In this document: piece by piece, positions 37,124 to 46,578 of the stretch
How the letters are laid out: each line of letters starts with the position of its first letter
Position numbering within the stretch: the stretch's first letter is position 1
Source of the DNA: Bacteriovorax sp. MedPE-SWde
GTDB taxonomy: Bacteria > Bdellovibrionota > Bacteriovoracia > Bacteriovoracales > Bacteriovoracaceae
Direction of reading: 5' to 3'
Assembly: GCA_001874305.1 (NCBI GenBank)
Contig: MPCU01000008.1
Coordinates: 62,001-126,000 of the forward strand
Length of the DNA: 64,000 nt
The notes under the pieces: model-generated
Database searches by the model: none
What the model saw: only the letters and a program-made list of their open reading frames with translations
Told to the model about the DNA's origin: nothing
Made by a program: the position numbers and the translations under genes

Positions 37124-37600
37124 CTACTTAGAAAAATCGATTTCAAGATTTTCCAGATCATCTAGAGCAGTATCAATCTCTTCACGAGTAGCTCCATCAC
37201 ATGGGATTGTTATATATTCTGCGATATCAAATCCTCTTGAGTTTCTAAACCCGGGTGCCTCAACAGATAGGTAGCAGCGAAATTCTGCCCCCTCTAAGCT
37301 AAATTCTTTAATTGAAGGAAGATCAAATTCTCCATTCTCTCTTATTCCAATATCATATTCAACGTTATCATCAGCACAATTAGTTAGCGTCATTCCGTGA
37401 TCATAACCAGAAAGAGATGCCGTCTTATGACCTATACAAGATACGAGATAAGTCATACGTAAGTTATCGATTTCAAGTCCTTCTCTACCTTCAGTAATCA
37501 AATTAATTTGACCAGTGGTCTCTGGAAAACTTGCCTGAGATAAAAGAGCAAAGGAATTTGTACTTAATAGAATTAGAGTGACCGTGATAAGCTTCTTCAT
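37124..37600 (-). CDS. Secreted protein, unknown function
   Basis: A 158-residue protein with signal peptide MKKLITVTLILLSTNSFA. The mature chain is acidic, beta-rich in appearance, with four cysteines (SCIGH, NCADD, RCYLS, PCDGA), probably paired in the periplasm. No family is recognised. It is transcribed in the same direction as radD with 58 bases between. Confidence 0.7.
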   Translation of the reverse strand: MKKLITVTLILLSTNSFALLSQASFPETTGQINLITEGREGLEIDNLRMTYLVSCIGHKTASLSGYDHGMTLTNCADDNVEYDIGIRENGEFDLPSIKEFSLEGAEFRCYLSVEAPGFRNSRGFDIAEYITIPCDGATREEIDTALDDLENLEIDFSK

Positions 37601-37700
37601 TTATTCTCTCCAGATAATTGAATTAGTAATAGAGAGTTTACTAGAAACTGAATAAGTTACCTGGAAATTGGAAGATTTACTTAAGGTGTATAAAGAGTTG

Positions 37701-38483
37701 TCACTTTCCTGCTTTAACTAAAGAAACCTTACGTCGAACACCATATCGTGAGTAAATTTTTTGAAGAGCTCCGCTCTTATATAGTTTTATAAACTGACTA
37801 TTTAGCTGAGACAGAAGCTTCTCGGCCCTCTTAGACTTAGGAGAAATGGAAATATAGTTGTTAAAAACACCAATATCCTTTGAAGCAGGAACGATTTCAT
37901 CACTAAGCTTATATTCCTTAAGGTAGTACTCAGTTGGGAACTCTCCTCCAATAAATGAATCGACTCTGCCCTTTCTCAGTAAATTGATATACCTCTTTAC
38001 GTGATTTTTTTCACCGATTAGCACGACATTCTTCTTTTTAGACTGAAGATAGTTATCGACTTCAGCATTTGCATGCTTATAAGTTCCTACAGCTGCAATT
38101 CTAACATTATTCAAAGAGTCTATATTTTTATACTGCCAAGGGTTGGTCTTTAATTTATAGAATATAGGAGAATGAGGCGAAGTAACATATTCAGGAAAGA
38201 GGTTCTCTGACAGCTGGGCCTTATTTCCACCAATAAACCCGTCGTATAGGCCATTCTTATATTCTACAAATGCACGTTTAATAGGCATGAAAGTAATATC
38301 TATTTTATAACCAAGGGGCCCATATATCTCATGAAGAAAGTCCGCCAAGATTCCACGTTGCTGACCTGTTTTACAAATTAATGGACAATAATCTAGAGTT
38401 AGAAACTTAAGTTTTTTCTCAGCAAACGAGCTCACATGAAAAGTAAGGCAGGCAAAGAGAATTAAGATAGTAATCTTGTTCAT
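37701..38483 (-). CDS. Periplasmic solute-binding protein, family 3
   Basis: A 260-residue protein with signal peptide MNKITILILFACLTFHVSSFA and the two-lobed layout of bacterial extracellular solute-binding family 3: a first lobe with GILADFLHEIYGPLGYKIDI and GLYDGFIGGN, then RIAAVGTYKHANAEVDNYL and the second-lobe GRVDSFIGGE. Members bind amino acids or other small polar ligands for ABC uptake or sensing. No permease or ATPase gene is adjacent, so it could work with a transporter elsewhere or stand alone as a sensor. Confidence 0.85.
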   Translation of the reverse strand: MNKITILILFACLTFHVSSFAEKKLKFLTLDYCPLICKTGQQRGILADFLHEIYGPLGYKIDITFMPIKRAFVEYKNGLYDGFIGGNKAQLSENLFPEYVTSPHSPIFYKLKTNPWQYKNIDSLNNVRIAAVGTYKHANAEVDNYLQSKKKNVVLIGEKNHVKRYINLLRKGRVDSFIGGEFPTEYYLKEYKLSDEIVPASKDIGVFNNYISISPKSKRAEKLLSQLNSQFIKLYKSGALQKIYSRYGVRRKVSLVKAGK

Positions 38484-38577
38484 AGCAAGTTCGACAAATT
38501 AGTTATTTTCTATATCACTAGTCTACAATAAAATAAGTTTTTTACAACGAACTAAGCACACATACATTAAAAAAAAA

Positions 38578-38593
38578 GCCCTCTTTCGAGGGC
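38578..38593 (-). terminator. Rho-independent terminator of nqrABCDEF
   Basis: A 6-bp stem GCCCTC/GAGGGC with loop TTTC lies 26 bases after the nqrF stop and is followed on the minus strand by a run of nine or more T residues. Confidence 0.85.
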
Positions 38594-38618
38594 CTCTTTT
38601 ATATAATTAATTTCTTTT

Positions 38619-39845
38619 CTATCCACCGAAGTCATCAAGCATAATATCATCACGCTCAACACCCATTGAAACAAGCATGTCGATAACACACTTATTCATG
38701 ATTGGAGGCCCACAAAGGTAGTACTCACAATCTTCTGGAGCAGAATGCTTACTTAGGTATTCATCAGCAAGTACTTGGTGAATGAATCCTGTGTAACCTT
38801 CCCAATTATCTTCTGGAAGAGCATCTGAAAGTGCACAATGCCAAGAGAAGTTATCATTCTCAGCTTGTAGACCATCAAAGTCCTCAACATAGAACATTTC
38901 TCTCTTAGAACGTGCTCCATACCAGAAAGTAATCTTTCTATCTGTCTTTAGTCTCTTTAGTTGATCAAAGATATGTGATCTCATTGGCGCCATACCTGCA
39001 CCACCACCAACAAATACCATTTCTTTCTTTGTGTCTCTTGCGAAGAACTCTCCGAAAGGACCTGAAATAGTAACCTTGTCACCTTCTTTACAGTCAAAGA
39101 TGTAAGATGACATTTTCCCTGGAGGAGTTCCCTTAGGAGCTCTTGGAGGAGGAGAAGCGATACGCACATTAAGCATAATCATTCCCTCTTCTTCCGGGTA
39201 GTTTGCCATAGAGTAAGCTCTAATTGTTTCTTCAGGCTCAGTTGAGATATTATCCCATACATTGAACTTGTCCCAATCTTCTCTATACTCTTCACCAATA
39301 TCAAAGTTCTTATAATCAATTGATAGACCAGCAGGTCTTTCAATCTGAATAAATCCACCAGCTCTAAAAGGAACTGACTCACCTTCAGGAAGACCAAGCT
39401 TAAACTCTTTAATAAAAGTAGCAACGTTGTCATTAGAAAGAACAGTACATTCCCACTTCTTAACACCGAATACTTCTTCAGGTACTTCGATCTTCATGTC
39501 TTGCTTAACAGCAACTTGACATGCAAGTCTCTCACCTTCACGAGCTTCTTTCTTAGAGATGTGAGACATTTCTGTTTCAAGGATTTCTCCCCCACCCTCA
39601 GTAACTTTTACGATACATTGTCCACATGTACCCCCACCACCACAGGCAGAAGATACGAATAGCTTTTGATCAGCTAGTGCATTTAGTAGTTTTCCACCTG
39701 CTGCTATCTCAACTGTCTTCTCACCATTAATTGTAAGTTTAATGTCACCAGTGCTGACAAGCTTACTCTTAGCGAAAAGAATAACAAGTACTAGAGCAAG
39801 TACAACAGCGGTAAACATTAAAACGCCAAGTACAATTTCATTCAT
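38619..39845 (-). CDS. nqrF: Na+-NQR subunit F (NADH dehydrogenase, FAD/2Fe-2S)
   Basis: NqrF takes electrons from NADH through FAD to a [2Fe-2S] centre, the entry point of the sodium pump. The 408-residue protein has an N-terminal membrane helix ([21 protein letters not shown]), a plant-type ferredoxin domain with C68, C74, C77 and C109, and a ferredoxin-NADP reductase-like domain with RAYSMAN (FAD), [11 protein letters not shown] (NADH) and the final DDFGG. It is the last gene of nqrABCDEF, 39 bases after nqrE. Confidence 0.97.
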   Translation of the reverse strand: MNEIVLGVLMFTAVVLALVLVILFAKSKLVSTGDIKLTINGEKTVEIAAGGKLLNALADQKLFVSSACGGGGTCGQCIVKVTEGGGEILETEMSHISKKEAREGERLACQVAVKQDMKIEVPEEVFGVKKWECTVLSNDNVATFIKEFKLGLPEGESVPFRAGGFIQIERPAGLSIDYKNFDIGEEYREDWDKFNVWDNISTEPEETIRAYSMANYPEEEGMIMLNVRIASPPPRAPKGTPPGKMSSYIFDCKEGDKVTISGPFGEFFARDTKKEMVFVGGGAGMAPMRSHIFDQLKRLKTDRKITFWYGARSKREMFYVEDFDGLQAENDNFSWHCALSDALPEDNWEGYTGFIHQVLADEYLSKHSAPEDCEYYLCGPPIMNKCVIDMLVSMGVERDDIMLDDFGG

Positions 39846-39884
39846 TTTATTACTCTCTTTTTAATCCGTTAAATTAACAAACTC

Positions 39885-40496
39885 TTAAAGTTGGATACCT
39901 GAAAATGATAGGAATCCAAGTGCCATAAGACCAACAGTGATAAATGTAATCCCTAGACCTCTAAGACCTTCAGGAACATCACTGTATTTCATCTTCTCTC
40001 TAATACCAGCAAGTGCAGCAATTGCTAAGGCCCAACCAATACCAGAACCTAGACCAAATACTACAGACTCACCAAAGTTATAATCTCTTTCAACCATAAA
40101 GAGTGACCCACCAAGGATAGCACAGTTAACTGTGATCAGAGGTAAGAAGATCCCTAGAGCGTTATAAAGAGCTGGCATAAATTTATCGAGTACCATCTCG
40201 AGAATTTGTACCATCGCTGCAATAACACCGATGTAAGAGATAAGACCTAAGAAGCTTAGATCAACTCCATTAATACCGGCCCATTGAAGAGCGTTATCTT
40301 TTAGAAGATAAGTATAGAGTAAATTATTCACTGGAATTGTGATCGTTTGTACAACTACAACCGCTACACCAAGACCTAGTGATGTTTTAACTTTTTTCGA
40401 TACAGCTAAGAAAGTACACATTCCTAAGAAGAATGATAGTGCCAAGTTCTCAACAAATACCGCTTTTACAAATAAACTTAAATAATGTTCAAGCAT
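39885..40496 (-). CDS. nqrE: Na+-NQR subunit E
   Basis: A 203-residue, six-helix membrane subunit. C27 (LGMCTFL) and C125 (TVNCAIL) correspond to the cysteines that, with those of NqrD, bind the intramembrane iron centre between NqrF and the NqrC flavin. The sequence follows NqrE through [12 protein letters not shown] at the start. It is paired with nqrD, which is 14 bases upstream. Confidence 0.96.
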   Translation of the reverse strand: MLEHYLSLFVKAVFVENLALSFFLGMCTFLAVSKKVKTSLGLGVAVVVVQTITIPVNNLLYTYLLKDNALQWAGINGVDLSFLGLISYIGVIAAMVQILEMVLDKFMPALYNALGIFLPLITVNCAILGGSLFMVERDYNFGESVVFGLGSGIGWALAIAALAGIREKMKYSDVPEGLRGLGITFITVGLMALGFLSFSGIQL

Positions 40497-40510
40497 TTTA
40501 CACCCCTTCC

Positions 40511-41131
40511 CTAGTTAGTTTCTTCAACCTGGTCTTTCTTCCAAGTTCTAAGGATCCAAATAAAGATCCCGATTAGGAAGAATGCCGATGGTGATAATAG
40601 GGCCATACCGTTTGGCATATACCATCCCCCCTCACTAATTGTTTGGAAGATAGTAATACCGAAAAGTTTTCCAGAACCAAGAAGTTCTCTAAAGAAACCT
40701 ACAAAGATTAGAACGATTGAATAACCTAAACCGTTACCAATACCGTCTAAGAACGCCATACCTGGAGTGTTCTTCATTGCGTAAGCTTCTGCACGTCCCA
40801 TAACGATACAGTTAGTAATAATTAAACCGATATAAACTGACATTGATTTAGCAACATCATAAACAAAGGCCTTTAGAACTTGATCAGTCACGATAACAAG
40901 TGAAGCAATAACAGTCATCATAACGATGATACGAATTGCACTTGGAACGTGGTTTCTAATAACAGAAACGAAGAAGTTTGAAAGTGCACAAACGACTGTT
41001 ACCGCGAGACACATAACAAATACTGATTCAAGTTTTGTAGTTACCGCAAGAGCAGAACAGATACCTAGGATCTGAAGTGCGATTGGGTTATTTTCAAATA
41101 GTGGACTAAATATAGCTTTTTTAACACTCAT
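40511..41131 (-). CDS. nqrD: Na+-NQR subunit D
   Basis: A 206-residue, six-helix inner-membrane subunit homologous to NqrE in inverted topology. C25 (LGICSALAV) and C107 ([12 protein letters not shown]) are the iron ligands. [18 protein letters not shown] is the family's first helix. Its start overlaps the nqrC stop by one base. Confidence 0.96.
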   Translation of the reverse strand: MSVKKAIFSPLFENNPIALQILGICSALAVTTKLESVFVMCLAVTVVCALSNFFVSVIRNHVPSAIRIIVMMTVIASLVIVTDQVLKAFVYDVAKSMSVYIGLIITNCIVMGRAEAYAMKNTPGMAFLDGIGNGLGYSIVLIFVGFFRELLGSGKLFGITIFQTISEGGWYMPNGMALLSPSAFFLIGIFIWILRTWKKDQVEETN

Positions 41132-41901
41132 TAGTTAGACCCTCCTGCTCTCCATTTCGAAAGAAACGGACCAAATCCATCTTGACCAAGCCAGTATTGA
41201 ACCATACCAGTAACACCGTTTGCAGTAAGAGTTGCTCCCGAAAGACCATCAATCTCATGCTCAGATCCAGCTGGCGCTTGTCCTTTAATAACCTTAAGTG
41301 CCGGTTTCCAGTTAGCATCAAATGCCTTCTTTCCAACCCATAGCTTCTTCCAGTTAGGATTATCAATCTCACCACCAAGCCCTGGAGTTTCTCCATGCTC
41401 GTAGAACCCAAGACCTTTAACTGTAACAGTATTTGGCTCAAGTACGATAAAACCATACATTGTTGACCAAAGCCCCTTTCCAAAAGCAGGAAGAACGATC
41501 ATTTTCGTTTCACCATTTTCTTTTACAAAGTAAACTTTCTCAAGCTTAGCTCTTCTCTTAATTTTCCCAACGTCAGTTTTAGAATCGATAATATGATTTT
41601 GACCTGGAGTCTTAGCTGCTTTTCTAGCGTCATAGTTTCCTGGATCAACATCTGAGTACTCACCAGTAGAAAGATCTACTACTTTCGTCTCAATTGATTC
41701 GAATGCTTTGTTGATTTCCACTTCCGTAACTTTTCCTGAAATAAGTCCAGCAGTCATTAGAAGGTTCTTTTTAATATCTAATTTTTTATTCTTTATTTGT
41801 TGTGGCTTAAGCGATACCGCTGACCATGAAACAACTACAGAACATACGACACAAAGAAGAGTCGCAACGATTAGTGTTTTAGCTGTGCTATCATTACCCA
41901 T
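41131..41901 (-). CDS. nqrC: Na+-NQR subunit C (covalent FMN)
   Basis: The 256-residue subunit has one N-terminal membrane helix and a periplasmic FMN-binding domain. FMN is expected to be linked by phosphoester to T224 in the motif DGLSGAT, the target of Apb[15 protein letters not shown] and [12 protein letters not shown] are typical of the family. It lies between nqrB and nqrD. Confidence 0.97.
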   Translation of the reverse strand: MGNDSTAKTLIVATLLCVVCSVVVSWSAVSLKPQQIKNKKLDIKKNLLMTAGLISGKVTEVEINKAFESIETKVVDLSTGEYSDVDPGNYDARKAAKTPGQNHIIDSKTDVGKIKRRAKLEKVYFVKENGETKMIVLPAFGKGLWSTMYGFIVLEPNTVTVKGLGFYEHGETPGLGGEIDNPNWKKLWVGKKAFDANWKPALKVIKGQAPAGSEHEIDGLSGATLTANGVTGMVQYWLGQDGFGPFLSKWRAGGSN

Positions 41902-41910
41902 TCGATCCCC

Positions 41911-43113
41911 CTATACCTTAGCTCTTTCAAGTCTTCTCTTAATATTTGCCTGAACAACAAAGTAGTCGATCAGTGGTGCAAACATATTACCGAAAAGAAT
42001 TGCCAGCATTGTTCCTTCAGGGAACGCTGGGTTAACAACACGAACAAGGATTACCATTAGCCCAATAAGAGCTCCGTATACCCAATGTCCTGTATGAGTC
42101 ATTGCTGCAGATACTGGATCTGTTGCCATGAAAACTGTACCAAATGCGAAACCACCAATTACCAGGTGCCACATTGGAGTCATCCCAAACATTGTATTTG
42201 TTTCTGAACCAATAACATTAAACAGTGCAGAGAAAACCACAGCTGAAAGAGTCATTGAAAGCATAATTCTCCAAGATCCGATTCCTGAAATTATAAGAAC
42301 CGCTGCTCCGATTAAACAAGCAAGAGCTGAAGTCTCACCCATTGAACCTGGCATAAAACCAAGAAAAGCATCTTGCCAAGAAACAGAGATTGCAGCGATA
42401 CCACCAAGAGCAGCTTCACCTAGAGCAGTAGCTCCTGTAAAACCGTCTACCGCAGTCCAAACCGCATCACCAGAAATTTGTGCAGGATATGCAAAGAAAA
42501 GAAACGCTCTAGCAGTAAGAGCAGGGTTAAGAAAGTTCTTCCCTGTTCCACCAAATACTTCTTTACCAATAACAACACCAAAACTAATCCCGATAGCAAC
42601 TTGCCATAGAGGTATTGTCGGAGGAAGAATTAATGGAAAAAGAAGACCTGTAACTAGGAAACCTTCATTAATTTCGTGTTTTCTAACAGTAGCAAAGATT
42701 ACTTCCCAAGTACCACCAGCGATTTGAGTCACTAGAAAGATAGGTAGAAAATAAAGAGCTCCGTGAACCATATTAGACAGACAACTTGCAGAATCAAAAG
42801 CAAGACCTAATGACATCATTAGTCCAGCTCTCCAACCTTCAGGAGTTGCTCCTGTCATAGCTAATACTTTATTCGCTTGGAATCCAGTATTATATAGTGC
42901 CATAAGAACACATGGCATAAGTGCCATAGCAACTGTAATCATAGTACGCTTAAGATCAATTGCATCTCTTACGTGAACAGTACCTTTTGCCACATCACTT
43001 GGTGTATAAACGAAAGTGTCGATCATCTCATAAAGAGGATAGAACTTTTCAAGCTTTCCACCTGTTGCGAAGTGATGGTGCTGAGTATCTAGAAAATCTC
43101 TTAGAAACTTCAT
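41911..43113 (-). CDS. nqrB: Na+-NQR subunit B (covalent FMN, riboflavin, Na+ channel)
   Basis: NqrB is the largest membrane subunit, carrying covalent FMN and the sodium pathway. The 400-residue protein has about ten hydrophobic segments. T229 in DGFTGATAL is the likely flavinylation site; the motif starts with T-G-A-T where Vibrio has S-G-A-T, still within the accepted pattern. [23 protein letters not shown] is highly conserved. Its start follows the nqrA stop directly. Confidence 0.97.
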   Translation of the reverse strand: MKFLRDFLDTQHHHFATGGKLEKFYPLYEMIDTFVYTPSDVAKGTVHVRDAIDLKRTMITVAMALMPCVLMALYNTGFQANKVLAMTGATPEGWRAGLMMSLGLAFDSASCLSNMVHGALYFLPIFLVTQIAGGTWEVIFATVRKHEINEGFLVTGLLFPLILPPTIPLWQVAIGISFGVVIGKEVFGGTGKNFLNPALTARAFLFFAYPAQISGDAVWTAVDGFTGATALGEAALGGIAAISVSWQDAFLGFMPGSMGETSALACLIGAAVLIISGIGSWRIMLSMTLSAVVFSALFNVIGSETNTMFGMTPMWHLVIGGFAFGTVFMATDPVSAAMTHTGHWVYGALIGLMVILVRVVNPAFPEGTMLAILFGNMFAPLIDYFVVQANIKRRLERAKV

Positions 43114-44457
43114 TTATCCTTCCTTCTCAATAATTGTTAAATTATTTCTTAGTGCTGGGCCAAAATCCACTTTACCAGGACTTGCGAAAGTACAAAGTGC
43201 GATATCTTCTTCATCTAACTCTAGACAACCAAGTTCTTGTGCATGATCAGTATCATTTGTAACAAGAGCTCTTAGAAGTTGAGTTGGAAGAATATCAAGT
43301 GGCATAACTTGTTCGTATGATCCAACTGGAACCATAGCTCTATCAGAGCCATGAACTTTAGTTGTTAGATCAAAAGTTTGACCTGGTATTAACCAATGTA
43401 GAAAAGTTCTCTTTAAAGAGAATTTTCTAAGACCTGGAGCATGCCAACCAAGGAACTCTCTTTCTCTGTCTTCTTCAAGAAGAGAAATCTGGTTATGAAA
43501 TGCACCAAGAAATGCATATGCACCTTCCATCTTTCTACCACCGAGAACAGAACCAGTTACGACTCTTACTTCTCCAGAACCAACTTTACCGCTAGTAACT
43601 TCACCTAAGTGAGCTCCAACAACAGTTCTTACAAGAGTTGGATTAACGGCCTTTGGACCAGCAATCGCGATAACTCTTTCATTAGAAAGCTTTCCAGTTT
43701 TAAACAGTTTTCCAACTGCAATTACATCTTGGTAACCCATGTGCCATACAGTCTTTGCTGAATGTACAGGATCTACAAAGTGAATGTGCGTTCCAACATT
43801 ACCTGCTGGGTGAACTCCTGCAAATTCCTTCACTTCTACTTTCGTAGTTGAAGGCGCCGGAATATTAGTTCCTGCTGCTTTACATAGGTATGTTCTACCA
43901 TCAGTAAGTTTAGAGATCACCTCTACACCGTTTGCAAAATCTTCTGAGTTCTCAGCAATAACAACTGCCGGATCAGCTGCAAGAGGATTCGTATCCATAG
44001 CAGTGATGAAGATTGACTTTGGTTCAGAACCAAGTGCTGGTGCTTTTGAGAATGGACGCGTTCTTAATGCTGCCCACAGACCTGATTCAACAAGAAGCTT
44101 TTGTGTTTCTTCTTTAGAAAAGTCTTTAATGCTCTTTGCACTGTAATTAGAGAACTCAACCTGCTCGCTACCAGTAACTTCGATAACAAGAGTTTGAAAA
44201 ACTCTCCTTTCTCCACGGTTAATTTCTAATACTTTTCCATTTGCTGGAGAAGTATAAACAACACCTTCAACTTTCTTACAAGAGAAGAGAGGTTGTCCGA
44301 TCTTAACAGTGTCGCCAACTTGAACTAACATAGTTGGCTTCATTCCGACGTAGTCTGGACCAGTCAGAGCAACTTTTGTTACTTGAGGTCCGACCTCAAT
44401 TTTTTGCGCTGGTTTCCCATTAATTGGGAGATCCAATCCTTTTTTAATGTGAATCAT
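43114..44457 (-). CDS. nqrA: Na+-NQR subunit A
   Basis: NqrA is the cytoplasmic subunit implicated in ubiquinone binding. The protein is 447 residues from ATG 44457, which gives the family start MIHIKKGLDLPINGKPAQ; a GTG two codons upstream (44463) is the alternative. KPTMLVQVGDTVKIGQPLFSCKK and VHPAGNVGTHIHFVDPV are typical. It is the first gene of the operon; the 185-base gap to the divergent secreted-protein gene should hold the promoter, but I see no convincing -10/-35 pair. Confidence 0.96.
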   Translation of the reverse strand: MIHIKKGLDLPINGKPAQKIEVGPQVTKVALTGPDYVGMKPTMLVQVGDTVKIGQPLFSCKKVEGVVYTSPANGKVLEINRGERRVFQTLVIEVTGSEQVEFSNYSAKSIKDFSKEETQKLLVESGLWAALRTRPFSKAPALGSEPKSIFITAMDTNPLAADPAVVIAENSEDFANGVEVISKLTDGRTYLCKAAGTNIPAPSTTKVEVKEFAGVHPAGNVGTHIHFVDPVHSAKTVWHMGYQDVIAVGKLFKTGKLSNERVIAIAGPKAVNPTLVRTVVGAHLGEVTSGKVGSGEVRVVTGSVLGGRKMEGAYAFLGAFHNQISLLEEDREREFLGWHAPGLRKFSLKRTFLHWLIPGQTFDLTTKVHGSDRAMVPVGSYEQVMPLDILPTQLLRALVTNDTDHAQELGCLELDEEDIALCTFASPGKVDFGPALRNNLTIIEKEG

Positions 44458-44642
44458 AGTCACTTAATCCCGTTTACTTTGGTTATTAAATACTAGTTAA
44501 ATCTATGGTTTGCCTTCATTTATAACAAATGCCGAAACAATTGAAAACCAAATAAAATGATCAATTTCTTAGCTTTGCACAACAACTTTTTACATTGAGA
44601 GTAATATATGAGAGAAATATTCACACAACACATGGAGGGAAT

Positions 44643-45017
44643 ATGAAAATGCTTTTAATTGCACTTACAATGCTTAGCGCAAGTGCATCAGTACAAGTAG
44701 ACACAATCACAACATCTGAGTTTTCTGAGTTCCTAGAACTTGGTGACGTAATCTTCGAACAAGCCTATCTAGAAAGGGGTGACGTTCAAATTGGTAAAGT
44801 TGTTCAGGCGACGAACTTAGGAAATGTTGATCTTTGTGTCATTTCAAAACTATCACAACAAAGAAACGTAAAGAACGAATTCCTATACTCAGGACGTATG
44901 ATTATTCCAGCAGGATTAACTCTACCTCTTGGTGGGTTTACGCAAATTAATCCAAGAAAAAGTTGGTATACAAAATGGCAACACGCCGTGTCTAAAAATT
45001 TAAGACGTTGTAAATAA
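44643..45017 (+). CDS. Small secreted protein, unknown function
   Basis: A 124-residue protein starting at ATG 44643, chosen because ATGGAGGGAAT immediately upstream supplies a strong ribosome site; the open frame continues to 44595. The signal peptide is MKMLLIALTMLSASAS. The mature part has two cysteines and a basic end (KNLRRCK). It is followed 18 bases later by the repeat protein, and the pair is divergent from nqrA. No family is recognised. Confidence 0.7.
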   Translation: MKMLLIALTMLSASASVQVDTITTSEFSEFLELGDVIFEQAYLERGDVQIGKVVQATNLGNVDLCVISKLSQQRNVKNEFLYSGRMIIPAGLTLPLGGFTQINPRKSWYTKWQHAVSKNLRRCK

Positions 45018-45035
45018 CGAAACTAAGGAGCACAT

Positions 45036-45647
45036 ATGAAGAAATTACTTTTAGCATTACTTGTATTAACAAGCGCAACTGTACTAGCGAAGTTTGTTGC
45101 TCCTCACATTCCACAGGGTAACCAGAGAGTTTGCATAGATAAAGTCTGTTCAATCCTTGGGAGTTACAAGTGTAATGATAAAGACGAAGTCCTTAGAGTA
45201 GCTGACGCTTGTACAAGACAACTAGATCTCTCATGTATTGAAAGCTCAATGAATAAGCTTTCTCGCTATGAGTACGATAGTGAAGATGAAATTCTTTCTC
45301 TTGTTAAGTCATGTCACTATGTAAAATCTCGAACGCTAAAGATGATGACAAAGAACCTCAGCTCTTATGAAACTGACGACCTTGATGAAGTTATTAGGCT
45401 TAACGACGCAGCCTACCTAGTACAACCAAAGTGCTACAAGAGTGCAGTAAAATATCTCAGTAATTACAAAACAGATGATCTTGATGAGGCAGTAAATATC
45501 TCTAAGATGTGCCAAGGTACATTTAAAAAGAACTGCTTTGAAAAGTTATGCTCAAGTAGCTATAAGTGTGATGAGCCAGACGAAGTAAGAAGTGTCATTT
45601 ACAAATGTGTAGATGGACCTAGCTTACAAGATAGAAGAAAACTGTAG
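45036..45647 (+). CDS. Secreted protein with five 33-residue 'YxxDxxDE' repeats
   Basis: A 203-residue protein with a signal peptide (MKKLLLALLVLTSATVLA). The mature chain consists of five units beginning at Y44, Y78, Y111, Y144 and Y176, each with Y-[KE]-x-[DN]-x-x-D-E-[VIA] and a period of 32-34 residues. Paired cysteines recur between units. The repeat looks like a helical hairpin with an acidic loop, perhaps metal-binding. I know no family that matches. It follows a small secreted protein by 18 bases and converges on the pilus tip gene with one base between stops. Confidence 0.72.
   Translation: MKKLLLALLVLTSATVLAKFVAPHIPQGNQRVCIDKVCSILGSYKCNDKDEVLRVADACTRQLDLSCIESSMNKLSRYEYDSEDEILSLVKSCHYVKSRTLKMMTKNLSSYETDDLDEVIRLNDAAYLVQPKCYKSAVKYLSNYKTDDLDEAVNISKMCQGTFKKNCFEKLCSSSYKCDEPDEVRSVIYKCVDGPSLQDRRKL
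45165..45587 (+). repeat. Region encoding five 33-residue repeats
   Basis: Covers the five YxxDxxDE units of the secreted repeat protein. The units are clear at protein level and diverged at base level, so the duplication is old. Confidence 0.75.
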
Positions 45648-45648
45648 G

Positions 45649-46578
45649 CTATTTGGCCTCAGCAGTTATTGTAATGTTGTCGGTGTAAACTCCGGCCTTG
45701 GCCCCCGACACATTACCAATAACGACTCTTATCCTATGATTTTCACCTGATGTTGGTGTAGATCCACTTCCCTCAGCAACTTCACTCTTCTTCTTTTTTA
45801 GTCTCTTCTTGGCACCATTTATAAAGAGGTCATAACTAATTTTAGATTTCTCTGAAATATTTTCTAATTTTCCTTTATTCGCACTCTCCATATAAATACG
45901 ATAACCAGAGTTTGAAAGAACTTTAAGATCGGCCTCCATACTCTCTCCAGTTGTCAGTTCACCAAAGTCCATTGTTTGATGGGTATCCGCGGGGTCAAAT
46001 GCAGATCCAACGTCTACAAGAGAAAGAGAAATTTCCGAAGGAATATTTAGCGATATTGTAAAGTTCTTCGTATCCTCTAAAACCAATGGTGAGCCAGGAA
46101 GGCCACTATAGAGTTTTACTGCGATAGAGTCAGAATAAGTTCCCGCAGGGTATGTCGAGTTTGAATTAGTTTCAACTTTTAGGTCGAATGATTTAACAGC
46201 AGGTTGATTACCTATTGACCAACCCCAAAAGGTTGTACTTATTGGTGTTTGATCTGAAACCTCGACAATCTTATTACCGTTTTTAAATAAGTTATAATAA
46301 ATTCTTTCACCTCTTGAATTTACAAGGAACCGTGTAAATGAATTCGCGTTCCCTGTTCCAAATCCATATGAATACATATAACAAATAAAGCTGTCTGCAG
46401 ACTTTCTTCTTACCATTGAAACAGAGCCAGGAACAGTCGAGCCAAAACTTCCTAAAGTCAAAGAGATATTATTAGTAGATACATCCATCTGACATTTCTT
46501 TCTTGCAAATACACTCTGACTACTAAAAAGAGTAATCACCAAGGCATTTATCACTGCGAAACTTTTCAATGCTTTCAT
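45649..46578 (-). CDS. Pilus tip adhesin-like protein, two SCPU-like domains
   Basis: A 309-residue protein with a signal peptide (to VFA, about 25). The mature part looks like two spore-coat-U-type immunoglobulin-like domains: each ends in a donor-strand-like 'AGTYSDSIAVKL' (about 160) or 'AGVYTDNITITA' (C-terminus). This is the layout of the tip protein (CsuE type) of archaic chaperone-usher pili. It is the last gene of the operon, overlapping the usher gene by 4 bases, the same position as csuE. A short lysine-rich loop (RLKKKKSE) is unusual. Confidence 0.72.
   Translation of the reverse strand: MKALKSFAVINALVITLFSSQSVFARKKCQMDVSTNNISLTLGSFGSTVPGSVSMVRRKSADSFICYMYSYGFGTGNANSFTRFLVNSRGERIYYNLFKNGNKIVEVSDQTPISTTFWGWSIGNQPAVKSFDLKVETNSNSTYPAGTYSDSIAVKLYSGLPGSPLVLEDTKNFTISLNIPSEISLSLVDVGSAFDPADTHQTMDFGELTTGESMEADLKVLSNSGYRIYMESANKGKLENISEKSKISYDLFINGAKKRLKKKKSEVAEGSGSTPTSGENHRIRVVIGNVSGAKAGVYTDNITITAEAK

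Noticed and set aside
41121-41483. 120-codon minus-strand frame inside nqrC
   Set aside because: It is a shadow of the conserved nqrC reading frame with no ribosome site or family match.
42128-42727. 199-codon plus-strand frame antisense to nqrB
   Set aside because: Long antisense frame over a highly conserved gene; composition is that expected from the reverse of membrane-protein codons.
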